NCBI GenBank assembly: GCA_903930225.1
Contig: CAIYXV010000115.1
Span: 1-42,080 of the forward strand
Source: an uncultured bacterium
GTDB taxonomy: Bacteria; Margulisbacteria; WOR-1; XYC2-FULL-46-14; WPAF01
Direction of reading: 5' to 3'
DNA: 42,080 bases
A model generated the notes under the pieces. That model saw nothing but the letters and a program-made list of their open reading frames with translations, did not search any database and was not told the origin of the DNA. The position numbers were made by a program, and so were the translations under genes. Every line of letters starts with the position of its first letter. Within the stretch, counting starts at the first letter, position 1. Shown in pieces: positions 10,390 through 22,032 of the stretch.

Positions 10390-10573
10390 CTTGCTTCTCC
10401 TTTATGACGGTCAGCACTCTGGCGATATCATGCCTTGCTTCCTTTATTTTCAAAAGATTCTTCAGTTCGCCCTTTGTTCTCTGGAACCTTAGGTTCTTTC
10501 CTTCCAGCCTTAGATCCTGCAGTTTCTTTTGCAATTCTTCCACGGTCAATTCTCTTAATTTTAATGCCTTCAT
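10373..10573 (-). CDS. rpmC: 50S ribosomal protein L29
   Basis: MKALKLRELTVEELQKKLQDLRLEGKNLRFQRTKGELKNLLKIKEARHDIARVLTVIKEK. Confidence 0.95.
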   Translation of the reverse strand: MKALKLRELTVEELQKKLQDLRLEGKNLRFQRTKGELKNLLKIKEARHDIARVLTVIKEKQGEGKK

Positions 10574-10980
10574 GACTGCGATATCACCCTTGTCCTGATC
10601 GGCAGTTTGAACTGGGCCAGGCGCATCGCTTCTTCCGCTTCCTTGCCGGTCACGCCCGCCATTTCAAATATCACATGCCCGGTCCTGACCCCGGCCTTGA
10701 ACCCGACCGGAGCGCCCTTGCCTCCGCCCATTCTGGTTTCCGCGGGACGGGCGGTATATGATTTATCAGCCAACACCCGGATCCAGACCTTGCCGCCTCT
10801 TTTCAGATAATGCATGATCGCTTTTCTGGCGGATTCGATCTGGTTGGTCTTGAGGTACCCGCATTCAACCGCCTGCAATCCATACTCGCCGTAAATAAGG
10901 CTGCAGCCGGTAGCCGCTTTCCCTCTCAGCCGTCCGCGCTGCGCTTTTCTGAATTTAGTTTTTGCCGGTTGTATTGCCAA
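10570..10980 (-). CDS. rplP: 50S ribosomal protein L16
   Basis: QPAKTKFRKAQRGRLRGKAATGCSLIYGEYGLQAVECGYLKTNQIESARKAI...RMGGGKGAPVGFKAGVRTGHVIFEM. Confidence 0.98.
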   Translation of the reverse strand: MAIQPAKTKFRKAQRGRLRGKAATGCSLIYGEYGLQAVECGYLKTNQIESARKAIMHYLKRGGKVWIRVLADKSYTARPAETRMGGGKGAPVGFKAGVRTGHVIFEMAGVTGKEAEEAMRLAQFKLPIRTRVISQS

Positions 10981-11644
10981 CTGCCGTTACCCCTTTCTTT
11001 ATATCTTCCGTTTTGTCGAGAAGGATGTCGCCCTTATAAACCCAGACCTTAACTCCGATCTTTCCGTAGATGGTCTGCGCTTCCGTGAAACCGTAATCGA
11101 TCACCGCGCGCAGGGTGTGGAGGGGAACCCTTCCCACCCGATAACTTTCCGATCGGGCAATTTCCGAACCGCCCAGCCGTCCGCCCACTTGGATCTTTAC
11201 CCCTTTGGCGTGGGCGCGCAGCGCCCGGCTTACCGTTTGCTTCATTGCCCGGCGGAAGGAAATGCGCTTTTCCAGCTGCGCCGCGATCGATTCGGCCAGC
11301 AGCTGCGCCGAAGCCTCCGGGTTCTTCTCATCGTGAATGTTGATCTGCACCGGCTTTCCGAACCTTCTGGAAAGTTGGTCCCGGATCGAGTTGATCTCTT
11401 TCCCGCCCTTCCCGATTATCAATCCCGGTTTGGCGGTAGTGATATTTATCTCGACCTGGTTCGCGCGCCGCAAAATCTTTATCCGGGAGATCCCGGCTTT
11501 GTAAAGATGCGACTTCAGATAATTGCGAAGCTGAAAATCCTCGAGCACGTATTTGGCATATTCGCCCTTTTCCGCGAACCAGACCGCGTCCCATTCCGCC
11601 GTGATCCCCAGTCTTAACCCTTTCGGGTGAATTTTCTGACCCAC
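10955..11644 (-). CDS. rpsC: 30S ribosomal protein S3
   Basis: MGQKIHPKGLRLGITAEWDAVWFAEKGEYAKYVLED; KH motif GLIIGKGGKEI. Confidence 0.98.
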   Translation of the reverse strand: MGQKIHPKGLRLGITAEWDAVWFAEKGEYAKYVLEDFQLRNYLKSHLYKAGISRIKILRRANQVEINITTAKPGLIIGKGGKEINSIRDQLSRRFGKPVQINIHDEKNPEASAQLLAESIAAQLEKRISFRRAMKQTVSRALRAHAKGVKIQVGGRLGGSEIARSESYRVGRVPLHTLRAVIDYGFTEAQTIYGKIGVKVWVYKGDILLDKTEDIKKGVTAVGNTTGKN

Positions 11645-11988
11645 TATTCGATCTCCTTCCCGCTAACCACAACGGTAATATGTGAAATTCTCTTCTTTAT
11701 CGGAAACGCGCGTCCGCGCGCCCGGGGTTTGATCCTCTTCAGCATTGAGGCCGAGTCGGCATAAGCTTCGCTGATGATCAGTTCTTCCGGTTTCATCTTG
11801 TAATTGTTCTTCGCGTTGGCGATCGCCGCCTTAAGCACTCTGGCTACCATTAACGCCGATTTCTGCGGCATAAATGCCAGCTGGGCCAGCGCCGCTTGCG
11901 CGGGCTTTCCACAGATAAGCTTGGTGATCCTTCTTATCTTAAGCGCCGAAGATCTCAAATATTTCGCTTTCGCTTTTACTTTTATCAT
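11644..11988 (-). CDS. rplV: 50S ribosomal protein L22
   Basis: [54 protein letters not shown]...[24 protein letters not shown]. Confidence 0.97.
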   Translation of the reverse strand: MIKVKAKAKYLRSSALKIRRITKLICGKPAQAALAQLAFMPQKSALMVARVLKAAIANAKNNYKMKPEELIISEAYADSASMLKRIKPRARGRAFPIKKRISHITVVVSGKEIE

Positions 11989-12269
11989 GTCAAAGCCTTC
12001 GCCTGCTCGGTCGGTATGCCGTGTCCGCGGAAATTGCGCGTTACGGCGAACTCTCCCAACTTATGCCCGATCATGTTCTCCGTCACGTAGACCGGTATGT
12101 GCTTGATGCCGTTGTGCACGGCAAAAGTTAAGCCGACCATGTCTGGGATAATGGTCGAACGCCTCGACCAAGTCTTGATTATTTTTTTATCTCCGGTAGC
12201 GATCACCTTTTCCACTTTCCTTAAAAGATGATCGTCGACGAACGGACCCTTTTTCAGTGACCTTCCCAA
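11985..12269 (-). CDS. rpsS: 30S ribosomal protein S19
   Basis: (M)[20 protein letters not shown]...[19 protein letters not shown]; likely TTG start at 12269 with GGAGG just upstream, rather than the longer track ORF. Confidence 0.95.
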   Translation of the reverse strand: MGRSLKKGPFVDDHLLRKVEKVIATGDKKIIKTWSRRSTIIPDMVGLTFAVHNGIKHIPVYVTENMIGHKLGEFAVTRNFRGHGIPTEQAKALT

Positions 12270-12270
12270 A

Positions 12271-13098
12271 TTACTTCCTCCTTGTAAGAATGAACCGGTC
12301 CGACGGCCGCTTCCCTCTCCTGGTCTTGTAACCAAGAGATGGCTGGCCCCACTTTGACACGGGATGAATGCGGCCGATCCCGGATTTGCCTTCGCCCCCG
12401 CCGTGCGGATGGTCGCAGGGGTTCATTGCCACTCCCCGAACCTCCGGTCTCCGGCCCAGATGCCGCTTCTTTCCGGCTTTTCCATATACTATATTCTTTG
12501 CATCCAGATTGCCCAGCTGACCTACCGTCGCCCGGCAATCAAGATGGATCATTCGCTGTTCGCCAGAGGGCATCCGGACAATGCCGTATTCACCCTCTTT
12601 GCCCAGGATCATCATTCCGGCTCCGGCCGATCTGGCCAGCTGGCCGCCTCTTCCGCTCTGCATCTCGACGTTGTGGACCACGGTACCGATCGGGATGTTC
12701 CGGAGCGGCAGCGCATTCCCGCGCTCGGCTTCCACATGAGAACCCGACTCGATTGTGTCCCCAACGTTAAGTTTATGGGGAGCAAGGATGTATCTTTTTT
12801 CCTTATCATCATATTCGACCAGCGCGATCCTTACGTTCCGGTTCGGATCGTATTCTATCCCCGTGACTTTCGCCTTAATGCCGTCCTTATCGCGCTTAAA
12901 GTCGATCAGACGGTACATGCGCTTGTTGCCTCCGCCACGGTGGCGCATGCTGATGCGTCCCTTAAATCCCCTGCCCGCGTGCTTCTTCAGCGACACGATC
13001 AGCGATTTTTCGGGACTATGCTTCGTAATATCTTCGTAAGTATCTACGATCTGGAACCTCGTCCCGGGGGACGTTGGTCTTTTTTCTTTAACCGGCAT
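12271..13098 (-). CDS. rplB: 50S ribosomal protein L2
   Basis: [34 protein letters not shown]...[22 protein letters not shown]. Confidence 0.98.
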   Translation of the reverse strand: MPVKEKRPTSPGTRFQIVDTYEDITKHSPEKSLIVSLKKHAGRGFKGRISMRHRGGGNKRMYRLIDFKRDKDGIKAKVTGIEYDPNRNVRIALVEYDDKEKRYILAPHKLNVGDTIESGSHVEAERGNALPLRNIPIGTVVHNVEMQSGRGGQLARSAGAGMMILGKEGEYGIVRMPSGEQRMIHLDCRATVGQLGNLDAKNIVYGKAGKKRHLGRRPEVRGVAMNPCDHPHGGGEGKSGIGRIHPVSKWGQPSLGYKTRRGKRPSDRFILTRRK

Positions 13099-13379
13099 TA
13101 TACTTCCAGCTCCTCTATCTTTTGCCCCTTCTTAAGGGTGACATACGCTTTTTTAAATGACGGCGTGCGGCCCGTTTTCCATCCGATCATGCGCGGCTTG
13201 CCGTGGTTTTTAACCGTGTTTACGTCGGCAACCGATACCCTAAACAGCTTCTCCACCGCGCGCTTGATGTCGATCTTGGTAGAATCGGCATGGACCTTGA
13301 ACACGTACCGGTTCTGCGCTTTCGCGGATACCGCTTTTTCCGTTATCATTGGCTCGAGTATTATCTGGGCGGGCTCCAC
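13098..13379 (-). CDS. rplW: 50S ribosomal protein L23
   Basis: [55 protein letters not shown]; likely GTG start at 13379, inside the longer track ORF. Confidence 0.93.
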   Translation of the reverse strand: MEPAQIILEPMITEKAVSAKAQNRYVFKVHADSTKIDIKRAVEKLFRVSVADVNTVKNHGKPRMIGWKTGRTPSFKKAYVTLKKGQKIEELEV

Positions 13380-13380
13380 T

Positions 13381-13995
13381 TTATAATACCTCCTCAAATT
13401 TCTTGGCGGTCGCGCGGGAAATGACAACGTTCTCCGCCAGCAAAAGATCGTAGACATTGGCGCTCTCGCGCACCGCGACGTTCGCGATGTTCCTCGCGGA
13501 AAGCATCACATTTTTATCATAAGGGTTTAAGATCATCAGCGTCTTTGCGCCGTAGAGGTTCAGCGCTTTGAGCACTTTCACCATTTCCGACGTTTTCGGC
13601 TTTTCGATCTTCATCGAATCGATCACGATCAATTTTCCCGCTCGCGCTTTGTCGGACAGCAGGACCCGGACCGCTTTTTTCGCCGCTTTTTTGGGAAGAC
13701 CGGTATTGTAATCCCTGGGCTTCGGCCCGAAGACCACGCCGCCATGCCTCCACAGCGGGGACCGGGTGCTTCCCGCCCTGGCCCGGCCGGTGCCTTTCTG
13801 TTTCCAGGGCTTCTTCCCTCCGCCCGAAACTTCGGCCCGGGTAAGAGTTGAATGCGTTCCCTGGCGCTGCGCGCTGGTATATTTCTTTAGCGCCAGATAG
13901 ACCAGCGTGTCATTCTTCTTTTCGTCAAATATCTTGTCCGAAAGATTCTCTTCGCCCAGGTTCTTGCCGTCCTGTGAAAATATCTTTACTTTCAT
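13381..13995 (-). CDS. rplD: 50S ribosomal protein L4
   Basis: QGTHSTLTRAEVSGGGKKPWKQKGTGRARAGSTRSPLWRHGGVVFGPKPRDY. Confidence 0.98.
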   Translation of the reverse strand: MKVKIFSQDGKNLGEENLSDKIFDEKKNDTLVYLALKKYTSAQRQGTHSTLTRAEVSGGGKKPWKQKGTGRARAGSTRSPLWRHGGVVFGPKPRDYNTGLPKKAAKKAVRVLLSDKARAGKLIVIDSMKIEKPKTSEMVKVLKALNLYGAKTLMILNPYDKNVMLSARNIANVAVRESANVYDLLLAENVVISRATAKKFEEVL

Positions 13996-14588
13996 GCTTT
14001 ATAAATCTCCAATAAATTGTTTCCCGGACCCGGAACCGCCCCGCTGATCAGGATCAGGTTCTTTTCATTTTCCACTCTTACAACCTTGAGACCTTTGACC
14101 GTAACCCTTTCATTCCCCATTCTGCCGGACATCCTCGTTCCTTTTTCGACGCGTCCGGGTGTGGTGCCGGCTCCGATCGAACCCGGTATGCGGTGCGATT
14201 TGGAACCGTGAGACATCGGGCCGCGGTGGAAATGGTGCCTTTTTACCGTTCCCGCTGTACCCTTGCCGATCGAGGTCCCCGCCACCTTCAATTTGTCTCC
14301 GGCCTTAAAAAGATCGGCCTTGAGCTCCTGGCCGACCTTATAATCAGCCGCATTGCCGACCTTGAACTCCTTAAGATACTTCACTTTCAATTCCTTAAGG
14401 TGCCCGGCCATCGGCTTGTTTACTTTTTTAGCCGCTCCGAAACCGATCTGGATCGATTTCTCATTGACCTGCGTCACGTAGCACGGTCCGGCTTCGACTA
14501 CCGTTACCGGCACTACGTCCCCCTTTTCCGAATACACCTGGGTCATCCCCAGTTTTTTTCCCAATAACATCATCTGGTCCTTTGCCAC
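13992..14588 (-). CDS. rplC: 50S ribosomal protein L3
   Basis: [31 protein letters not shown]...[43 protein letters not shown]. Confidence 0.98.
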   Translation of the reverse strand: MAKDQMMLLGKKLGMTQVYSEKGDVVPVTVVEAGPCYVTQVNEKSIQIGFGAAKKVNKPMAGHLKELKVKYLKEFKVGNAADYKVGQELKADLFKAGDKLKVAGTSIGKGTAGTVKRHHFHRGPMSHGSKSHRIPGSIGAGTTPGRVEKGTRMSGRMGNERVTVKGLKVVRVENEKNLILISGAVPGPGNNLLEIYKA

Positions 14589-14589
14589 T

Positions 14590-14901
14590 TTATTTCACCT
14601 TTATCTCGATATCGACACCGGCCGGAAGGTCCAGCTGCATCAGCGCATCGACCGTTTCCTTCGGCGGGTCCAAAATATCGATCAGCCGTTTGTGCGTCCT
14701 GATCTCAAAATGCTCGCGCGATTTTTTGTCGACATGGGGCGAGCGAAGAACGCAGAAACGCTCGCATTTGGTCGGCAGCGGAACCGGTCCGGAGATCGCC
14801 GCCCCAACGCGCTTGGCCGTATCGACGATCTTCTGCGCCGACTGGTCAAGCAATCCATGATCGTAACTTTTCAACGTGATCCTAATCTTTGATCTTGACA
14901 T
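14590..14901 (-). CDS. rpsJ: 30S ribosomal protein S10
   Basis: [72 protein letters not shown]. Confidence 0.98.
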   Translation of the reverse strand: MSRSKIRITLKSYDHGLLDQSAQKIVDTAKRVGAAISGPVPLPTKCERFCVLRSPHVDKKSREHFEIRTHKRLIDILDPPKETVDALMQLDLPAGVDIEIKVK

Positions 14902-14903
14902 TT

Positions 14904-16988
14904 TTATCTTTCCTTCCCGGATGCCTTGGCGATTATCGCTTCCGAAATATTCTTCGGCACTTCTTCATAATTGGCAAACTCCATCGTATAGGTGCCCCGG
15001 CCCTGGGTCTTACTCCGAAGATCCGTCGAGTATCCGAACATTTCTGACAGCGGGACACGAGCCTTGATCTGCTGAACGCCGGAGTGCATTTCCAGGTTTT
15101 CGATCCTGCCCCGGCGGCTGCTAAGGTCGCCGATCACGTCGCCCATATACTGCTCGGGGACCACTACTTCAACCTTCATCACCGGTTCGAGCAGGACCGG
15201 CTTCGCTTTTAAAACGCCTTCTTTAAAAGCCATGGAACCGGCGATCTTGAATGCTATTTCCGATGAATCAACGTCGTGATAAGAACCGTCGTATAGCGTA
15301 ACCTTTATATCCAGCACCGGATATCCGGCCAGAACTCCGGTCGTGGTCGCTTCTTTGATCCCGTTCTCCACCGCTGGAATGTATTCTCTTGGGATCGATC
15401 CACCCACGATCTCATTTATGAACTCAAAACCCTTCCCCGGCTCCGACGGTTCAACTATGATGTAGACATGCCCGTACTGTCCGCGCCCGCCGGTCTGCCT
15501 GATGAACTTTCCTTCGACATCGGCCTTACCGCGGATCGTTTCTTTGTACGCAACCTGTGGCTTGCCTACGTTCGCTTCCACTTTGAACTCACGTAGGAGA
15601 CGGTCGACTATGATCTCCAGATGGAGCTCGCCCATTCCGGAAATGATCGTCTGCCCGGTCTCAATATCGCCTTTGATCCTAAATGTCGGGTCTTCCTCCG
15701 CCAGTCGCTGCAGCGCCATTCCCAGTTTTTCCTGGTCGGCTTTGGTCTTAGGCTCGATCGCCACAAAGATGACCGGTTCCGGGAACTGGATCGACTCTAG
15801 TATGATCGGACTACCTTCTGCGCAGAGAGTGTTGCCGGTGGTCGTATCCTTCAACCCCACCGCCGCCGCAATGTCTCCGGCGTACACTTCCTGCACCTCA
15901 TCCCGCTTGTTGGCGTGCATCTGGAGCACCCGGCCGATCCTTTCCTTGTTATCCTTGCTCGCATTCAAGATGTACGATCCGGTCTTCAGAACGCCTGAAT
16001 AGACCCTGAAATAGGTCAGCCTTCCGACGAACGGATCGGACATGATCTTGAATGCCAGCGCGGAGAACGGCGCATTGTCGTCCGCCTTCCGTATCTCTTC
16101 CTCTCCCGTCTTCGGGTTGAAGCCTTTTACTTCCGGCTTATCGAGCGGAGAGGGAAGGTAATCGATTATCACATCCAGCAGCGGCTGAACGCCTCTGTTT
16201 TTAAAGGCGGTCCCGCACACGACGGGTATGATCTTGGCGTCGTTGCATCCCTTGCGGATGCCCGATTTGATCTCTTCTTCATTGAGCGTATGCTTTTCCA
16301 TATATTTCTCAAGCAGGGCGTCATCGCATTCGGCCGCTGCCTCGATCAGTTTTTCCCTGTAAGCGGTGGCCTTTTCCATCAGGTCCGCCGGGACCTCTCT
16401 TTCTTCCATTTGTTGCCCGAGTTCGTCAAGGTAAACGATCGCTTTCATCCTCACCAGATCTACCACGCCCTCAAAATTCTCCTCCGCGCCGATTGGGAGC
16501 TGGAGGCAAATCGGGTTGGCCAGCAAGCGGTCCCTGATCTGACCGACGACGCGTAAAAAATCCGCGCCAATCCGGTCCATCTTGTTCACGAACGCGATCC
16601 GCGGCACGGCATATCTGGTCGCCTGCCGCCACACCGTCTCCGATTGGGGCTGACATCCGCCGACCGCGCAGAAGATCACGCACACGCCGTCAAGCACCCT
16701 CATCGAGCGCTCCACCTCAACCGTAAAATCAACGTGGCCGGGCGTATCGATGATGTTGATCCGGCAGTCGCGCCAGGTGGTGGTGGTCGCGGCCGAGGTA
16801 ATGGTTATCCCCCGCTCCCGCTCCTGCACCATCCAGTCCATCGCGGTCGTGCCTTCATCCACATTACCGATCTTGTGCACTTTTCCGGAATAGAACAGCA
16901 CGCGCTCTGTGGTCGTGGTCTTCCCGGCGTCAATATGCGCCGCGAAGCCTATATTACGGTATTTTTCTATCGGATGTGTTCTTACCAT
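14904..16988 (-). CDS. fusA: Elongation factor G
   Basis: 694 aa: [52 protein letters not shown]. Confidence 0.98.
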   Translation of the reverse strand: MVRTHPIEKYRNIGFAAHIDAGKTTTTERVLFYSGKVHKIGNVDEGTTAMDWMVQERERGITITSAATTTTWRDCRINIIDTPGHVDFTVEVERSMRVLDGVCVIFCAVGGCQPQSETVWRQATRYAVPRIAFVNKMDRIGADFLRVVGQIRDRLLANPICLQLPIGAEENFEGVVDLVRMKAIVYLDELGQQMEEREVPADLMEKATAYREKLIEAAAECDDALLEKYMEKHTLNEEEIKSGIRKGCNDAKIIPVVCGTAFKNRGVQPLLDVIIDYLPSPLDKPEVKGFNPKTGEEEIRKADDNAPFSALAFKIMSDPFVGRLTYFRVYSGVLKTGSYILNASKDNKERIGRVLQMHANKRDEVQEVYAGDIAAAVGLKDTTTGNTLCAEGSPIILESIQFPEPVIFVAIEPKTKADQEKLGMALQRLAEEDPTFRIKGDIETGQTIISGMGELHLEIIVDRLLREFKVEANVGKPQVAYKETIRGKADVEGKFIRQTGGRGQYGHVYIIVEPSEPGKGFEFINEIVGGSIPREYIPAVENGIKEATTTGVLAGYPVLDIKVTLYDGSYHDVDSSEIAFKIAGSMAFKEGVLKAKPVLLEPVMKVEVVVPEQYMGDVIGDLSSRRGRIENLEMHSGVQQIKARVPLSEMFGYSTDLRSKTQGRGTYTMEFANYEEVPKNISEAIIAKASGKER

Positions 16989-17452
16989 CTGAAATGCGCA
17001 AACGCCTTGTTCGCTTCGGCCGTCTTGTGCATGTCCTCCTGTTTCTTTTTTGCTCCTCCGGTATTGTTATAAGCGTCGATCAGCTCGCCTGCCAGTTTTT
17101 CGATCATGCCCTTGCCCGATCTTTCCCTGGACGCGTCCCTCATCCATTGCAGCGCGATGTTATGCCCGCGCTCTTTTGAAACCTCGATCGGGATCTGGTA
17201 AGTGGCGCCACCCACGCGGCGCGACTTCACTTCCATGAGCGGCATAATGTTTTTGAGCGCTGTTTCAAAAATAACGATCGCCTCTTTGCCCAGTTTCTTC
17301 CGCGCTTCTTCAAACGCCCCATAAACGATCGTTTCGGCTTTGCTCTTTTTGCCGTCAATGATCATCTTGTTGATGAACTTTGAGATCACCTGGCTCCCGT
17401 AAACCGGGTCAGGACTGATCTTTCTTTTTGGAACGGTTCCGTATCTTGGCAT
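16982..17452 (-). CDS. rpsG: 30S ribosomal protein S7
   Basis: [48 protein letters not shown]. Confidence 0.98.
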   Translation of the reverse strand: MPRYGTVPKRKISPDPVYGSQVISKFINKMIIDGKKSKAETIVYGAFEEARKKLGKEAIVIFETALKNIMPLMEVKSRRVGGATYQIPIEVSKERGHNIALQWMRDASRERSGKGMIEKLAGELIDAYNNTGGAKKKQEDMHKTAEANKAFAHFRW

Positions 17453-17463
17453 CTTTTACTCCT

Positions 17464-17856
17464 TTAACCCTTCTTGACCACGGCCGCTTTCGGCTTCTTT
17501 GCCCCATACCGGCTTCTTCCCTGCCGGCGGTTCTCCACTCCGGTCGTATCCAACGATCCCCGGACAATATGATATTTCACGCCCGGAAGGTCCTTTACGC
17601 GGCCCCCTCTGACCAGAACGACAGAGTGTTCCTGCAGATTGTGCCCTACCCCGGGGATGTAAGCGATCACTTCAAAACCGCTGGTCAATCTCACCTTGGC
17701 CACTTTTCTCAAAGCCGAGTTCGGCTTTTTTGGAGTGGTGGTATAAACCCTGGTGCAAACCCCTCTTCTTAAAGGATTACCGAGCAACGCCGGTGATTTG
17801 CTCTTCCACTTTTTCTTCCTTCTTCCCATCCTTACCAACTGATTAATGGTCGGCAT
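17464..17856 (-). CDS. rpsL: 30S ribosomal protein S12
   Basis: [58 protein letters not shown]. Confidence 0.98.
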   Translation of the reverse strand: MPTINQLVRMGRRKKKWKSKSPALLGNPLRRGVCTRVYTTTPKKPNSALRKVAKVRLTSGFEVIAYIPGVGHNLQEHSVVLVRGGRVKDLPGVKYHIVRGSLDTTGVENRRQGRSRYGAKKPKAAVVKKG

Positions 17857-17859
17857 TTA

Positions 17860-20800
17860 TTATTCTTTCTCCTTTGTCTGGGGAACCAGTTCGATGTTTC
17901 GATAATCTATGAACCCGGTCCCCGCCGGGATCAATCTTCCGATGATCACGTTCTCTTTCAGGCCATACATCTCATCGGTCTTGCCTCTGATGGCGGCATC
18001 GGTTAAAACCCTTGCCGTCTCCTGGAACGATGCGGCGGAAATGAAGCTGTCGGTCGTCAGCGACGCTTTGGTTATCCCGAGCAGCACTTCCTCCCCCTCC
18101 GCCGGTTCCTTAACTTCTTTATTTGTCTTCTCAAGCATCAGAACATCGATCAGCTCTCCCGGGAGCAGCATGGTATCCCCCGGTTTTACGATCCTGACCC
18201 TGCGGGTCATCTGGTGCAGGATAACTTCAATATGCTTGTCGTTGATGGTAACGCCCTGCGCCCGGTAGATCTTCTGGATCTCGTCGACCAGGTGCCGCTG
18301 GACGGCGGAAACGCCCTGGATCCTCAAAACATCATGCGGATTGACGGTGCCTTCGGTCATCGCCGTGCCCTTGTGCACGCGGTCGCCCTGCGCGACCCTC
18401 AACCTAACCCCGTAATTCACCAGATACTCTTTTTTCTCGTCGTCTTTTCCGGTAATGGCAAGTAGCCGCGATCCCTCGCGTTCGGAAATAGAAAGCGTTC
18501 CTTCAATCTCCGAAAGCAGCGCCGGTTCTTTCGGCCTCCTGGCTTCGAACAGCTCCTCTACCCTGGGCAGACCCTGAATGATGTCGCGGGTCTTGCTGGG
18601 ATCCATTCTTATGCTCTCCACTTTGGCCAGTACGTCATAAGATTCAACCTCCGCCCCGTCTTCGATCATCAGCCTGGAACCGGCAATGATCAGATATCCT
18701 TCCCCCGGAGCGATCACGATCACATTCTTTTTTACTTCAAGTACGGCCCCGTTGGCCTTTGAGATCACGCCGTTCGCGATCTCGTCGCCGACCATTACCT
18801 TGTCGCCGACTTTTACCATCGATTTCTGCGAGAATTCATATTCCTTTAAGATCTTGGAATTATAAATAAAGAGCTCACCGTCTTTGCGGGCGATGGTCTC
18901 CGTAACCGCTCTTCCTTCGGCTCTCTTTTTGCGGTGGAAAGTCTCTAGATTTAAAAGCTTCACTCGTCCGCTGGTCGCGGCTATAAGGTAATCGTAAGTC
19001 GCGTCATATTCGGCCAGCGCGTCGCCGGTCTTTACGTCATCCCCGGTTTTTACCTTTAAGATCGCGCCGACGGGGAGAAGATATTCTTCTTTTTTATCCT
19101 TGATCTTCAGGATCAGGTTGCCGCTGCGCGATACCATTTTCACTTTATTCCCGGCTTCGTCGTCGATCGTCTTGATCTCGATCCCTTCGCCGAAAGCGAC
19201 CGTGCCGGAGTGCTTGCTCTTTATCATGCCTTTGGCCGCTTTTCTCAAAGCGACGCCGCCGATGTGGAAGGTTCTCATGGTAAGCTGGGTACCCGGCTCG
19301 CCAATCGACTGCGCGGCCAGGATCCCGACCGCTTCGCCGATATTGACCAGCGATCCGGTCGACAGGTCGCGGCCGTAGCAGACCCGGCAGATCCCGCGCT
19401 TGGTCTGGCAGGAAAGCGCCGAACGCACTTCCACTTTTTCGATCCCCGCATCCTTGATCTTTTCTGCGGTTTCGGCAGTTATCTCTTCGCCCGCTTTGGC
19501 GATGACCTTGCCGGAGATCGGATCAGCAACGTTCTTCACCGGTATCCGCCCGATCACCCGGGTCGCGAGCGGGAGCATTTCTTCAAATCCTTCCCGGACC
19601 GATGAGAGGGTCACGCCGTTCCCGGTGCCGCAGTCGTCCTCGGTTATCATCAGGTCCTGCGAAACATCGACCAGGCGCCGTGTCAGGTAACCGGAATCGG
19701 CGGTTCTCAAGGCCGTATCAACCAGACCTTTTCGAGCGCCGTAAGATGAGATAAAGTATTCAGTAACGTTGAGTCCTTCCTTAAAATTGGTCTTAATCGG
19801 GATCGGTATGATGTTTCCGGAAGGATCGGCCATCAATCCGCGGATGCCGGCGAGCTGACGGACCTGCTGCACGTTTCCGCGCGCTCCGGAGAACGCCATC
19901 ATGTAGACCGAATTTAGCTTGTCAAACTCGGCCAGCATGGCATTGGTGACATCCTCGGTCACCGCGCTCCAGATATCGAGCGACCGGATAAAGCTTTCCT
20001 TGGCGGAGAGCATGCCTTCCTTCTGCAGTCTCTCCAGTTCGGCTACATCCTCGTTCGCCTTGCTGATGATCGCCTTTTTTGATTCGGGCACGTGCAGGTC
20101 ATCGATCGAGATGCTGATCCCGGCGATGGTCGCATACTTGAAGCCAAGCCTCTTTAATTCGTCCGCGACTTCCGCCGTCACGGCCGAACCGTATTTCTTA
20201 TAGCACTCCCAGATGATCGTTTCCATCCCTTTCTTGTCGACGATCTTATTGAGATAAGCCAACTTTTCGCCGCCGGGTACTTTACGGCTGATCACGCGGC
20301 CGATGGTGTAGTTGAACTTGATCCGACCGACCGTGGTCTCGAGCATCTGTCCTTCGCGCCTTACTTTTATTTTTGCGTGAAGATGGATCTGGTCGAGATC
20401 GTGCGCTAACATGGCTTGCCAATCGTTGGCAAACACCATGCCCTCGCCGAACTTTTGTTTTTCGTCCAGCACGGTCAGGTAATAGATGCCAAGCACCATG
20501 TCCTGGGTCGGGGTGATGACCGGACGTCCCGACGCGGGAGAAAGTATATTATTAGATGCAAGCATGAGCAGGCGGGCTTCGACTTGCGCTTCGGGCAGCA
20601 GCGGCACGTGCACCGCCATCTGGTCGCCGTCAAAATCAGCGTTGAAAGCGGTACAGACCAGGGGATGGATCTGGATCGCTTTACCTTCGACCAGGATCGG
20701 CTCGAACGCCTGCACGCCCAGGCGGTGAAGGGTCGGCGCGCGGTTGAGCATCACCGGATGACCTTTAATTACTTCTTCGAGAATGTCCCAGACCACGATC

Positions 20801-22032
20801 TCCCGGCGCTCGATCATGCGCTTCGCCGATTTTACGTTCTGGGCAAATCCGCGCTCAGTCAGTTTGCGGATGACGAACGGCTTGAACAGCTCCAGCGCCA
20901 TTTCTTTGGGCAGTCCGCATTGGTGCAGCTTGAGGTGAGGGCCGACCACGATCACGGAACGACCGGAATAATCCACCCTTTTTCCGAGCAGGTTCTGGCG
21001 GAATCTTCCTTGTTTTCCTTCTATTATATCTGTCAGGGACCGCAGCGGACGGCCGGTTGAGCCAACCACCGCTCTTTTTCTTCTTCCATTGTCGATCAGC
21101 ACATCAACCGCTTCCTGCAGCATTCTTTTTTCGTTTCGAATGATCATGTCCGGCGCGCCCATGTTGATCATTTTTTTCAGGCGGTTGTTGCGGTTCAGGA
21201 CGCGGCGATAAAGATCGTTAAGATCGGAGGTCGCGAAACGTCCTCCTTCCAGCTGGACCATCGGCCTTAGGTCCGGCGGGATCACCGGCAGTACGTCCAT
21301 CACCATCCACTCCGGACGGTTGCTCGATGACATGAACGCTTCAAATATGCGAAGTCTCTTTATAATCTTTAGCCGTTTTGCCCCGTCGGCGGTCTTCAGC
21401 TCGCGACGAAGTCTTGCGACTGTTTCGCTAATATCGATCTTTTGCAGAAGCTCGCGGATACCCTTGGACCCGGTCTCCGCCTTGAACGCGTTCTCGTATT
21501 TTTCCCTGGCTTCGGCGAATTCCACTTCTTTGAGTACCTGGCCGATCTTCAGCTTCACCTTCGCTCCGCCCGACACTTCGGTGACCAGATAGGAATCATA
21601 GTAGACCACTTCTTCGATCGCGCGGCCGGGGATATCGAGCAGCAGGCTCATGTACCCCGGGACCGATCTTAAGAACCAGATATGCGTAACCGGCACAGCC
21701 AGCCGGATATGGCCCATCCGCTCGCGGCGCACGCGCGAGGTAGTGACCTCAACTCCGCATCTTTCGCAAATAATGCCCCGGTAGCGGACTCTCTTGTACT
21801 TTCCGCACTGGCATTCCCAATCCTTTACCGGGCCGAAGATCCTTTCGTCAAAAAGACCCCTGCGCTCCGGTTTAAAAGTTCGGTAGTTGATCGTTTCCGG
21901 CTTCTCTACTTCTCCCCTTGACCAGGCAAGTACCCGCTCCGGAGAAGCGAGCCCGATCTTTATGGTATTAAATTCCGGGATGATCTCTTCTCTGCCCATC
22001 ATGCCCATGCTATCCACTTTCAGTTTAGTCAA
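17860..22032 (-). CDS. rpoC: DNA-directed RNA polymerase subunit beta'
   Basis: 1390 aa; [18 protein letters not shown] catalytic motif; N-terminal zinc finger [23 protein letters not shown]. Confidence 0.99.
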   Translation of the reverse strand: MTKLKVDSMGMMGREEIIPEFNTIKIGLASPERVLAWSRGEVEKPETINYRTFKPERRGLFDERIFGPVKDWECQCGKYKRVRYRGIICERCGVEVTTSRVRRERMGHIRLAVPVTHIWFLRSVPGYMSLLLDIPGRAIEEVVYYDSYLVTEVSGGAKVKLKIGQVLKEVEFAEAREKYENAFKAETGSKGIRELLQKIDISETVARLRRELKTADGAKRLKIIKRLRIFEAFMSSSNRPEWMVMDVLPVIPPDLRPMVQLEGGRFATSDLNDLYRRVLNRNNRLKKMINMGAPDMIIRNEKRMLQEAVDVLIDNGRRKRAVVGSTGRPLRSLTDIIEGKQGRFRQNLLGKRVDYSGRSVIVVGPHLKLHQCGLPKEMALELFKPFVIRKLTERGFAQNVKSAKRMIERREIVVWDILEEVIKGHPVMLNRAPTLHRLGVQAFEPILVEGKAIQIHPLVCTAFNADFDGDQMAVHVPLLPEAQVEARLLMLASNNILSPASGRPVITPTQDMVLGIYYLTVLDEKQKFGEGMVFANDWQAMLAHDLDQIHLHAKIKVRREGQMLETTVGRIKFNYTIGRVISRKVPGGEKLAYLNKIVDKKGMETIIWECYKKYGSAVTAEVADELKRLGFKYATIAGISISIDDLHVPESKKAIISKANEDVAELERLQKEGMLSAKESFIRSLDIWSAVTEDVTNAMLAEFDKLNSVYMMAFSGARGNVQQVRQLAGIRGLMADPSGNIIPIPIKTNFKEGLNVTEYFISSYGARKGLVDTALRTADSGYLTRRLVDVSQDLMITEDDCGTGNGVTLSSVREGFEEMLPLATRVIGRIPVKNVADPISGKVIAKAGEEITAETAEKIKDAGIEKVEVRSALSCQTKRGICRVCYGRDLSTGSLVNIGEAVGILAAQSIGEPGTQLTMRTFHIGGVALRKAAKGMIKSKHSGTVAFGEGIEIKTIDDEAGNKVKMVSRSGNLILKIKDKKEEYLLPVGAILKVKTGDDVKTGDALAEYDATYDYLIAATSGRVKLLNLETFHRKKRAEGRAVTETIARKDGELFIYNSKILKEYEFSQKSMVKVGDKVMVGDEIANGVISKANGAVLEVKKNVIVIAPGEGYLIIAGSRLMIEDGAEVESYDVLAKVESIRMDPSKTRDIIQGLPRVEELFEARRPKEPALLSEIEGTLSISEREGSRLLAITGKDDEKKEYLVNYGVRLRVAQGDRVHKGTAMTEGTVNPHDVLRIQGVSAVQRHLVDEIQKIYRAQGVTINDKHIEVILHQMTRRVRIVKPGDTMLLPGELIDVLMLEKTNKEVKEPAEGEEVLLGITKASLTTDSFISAASFQETARVLTDAAIRGKTDEMYGLKENVIIGRLIPAGTGFIDYRNIELVPQTKEKE

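Noticed and set aside
12364-13386. 340-aa plus-strand ORF antisense to rplB/rplW
   Set aside because: Lies wholly opposite clearly recognised ribosomal protein genes; composition looks like antisense translation and no domain is recognisable.
20416-21060. 214-aa plus-strand ORF opposite rpoC
   Set aside because: Antisense of conserved rpoC; no independent support.
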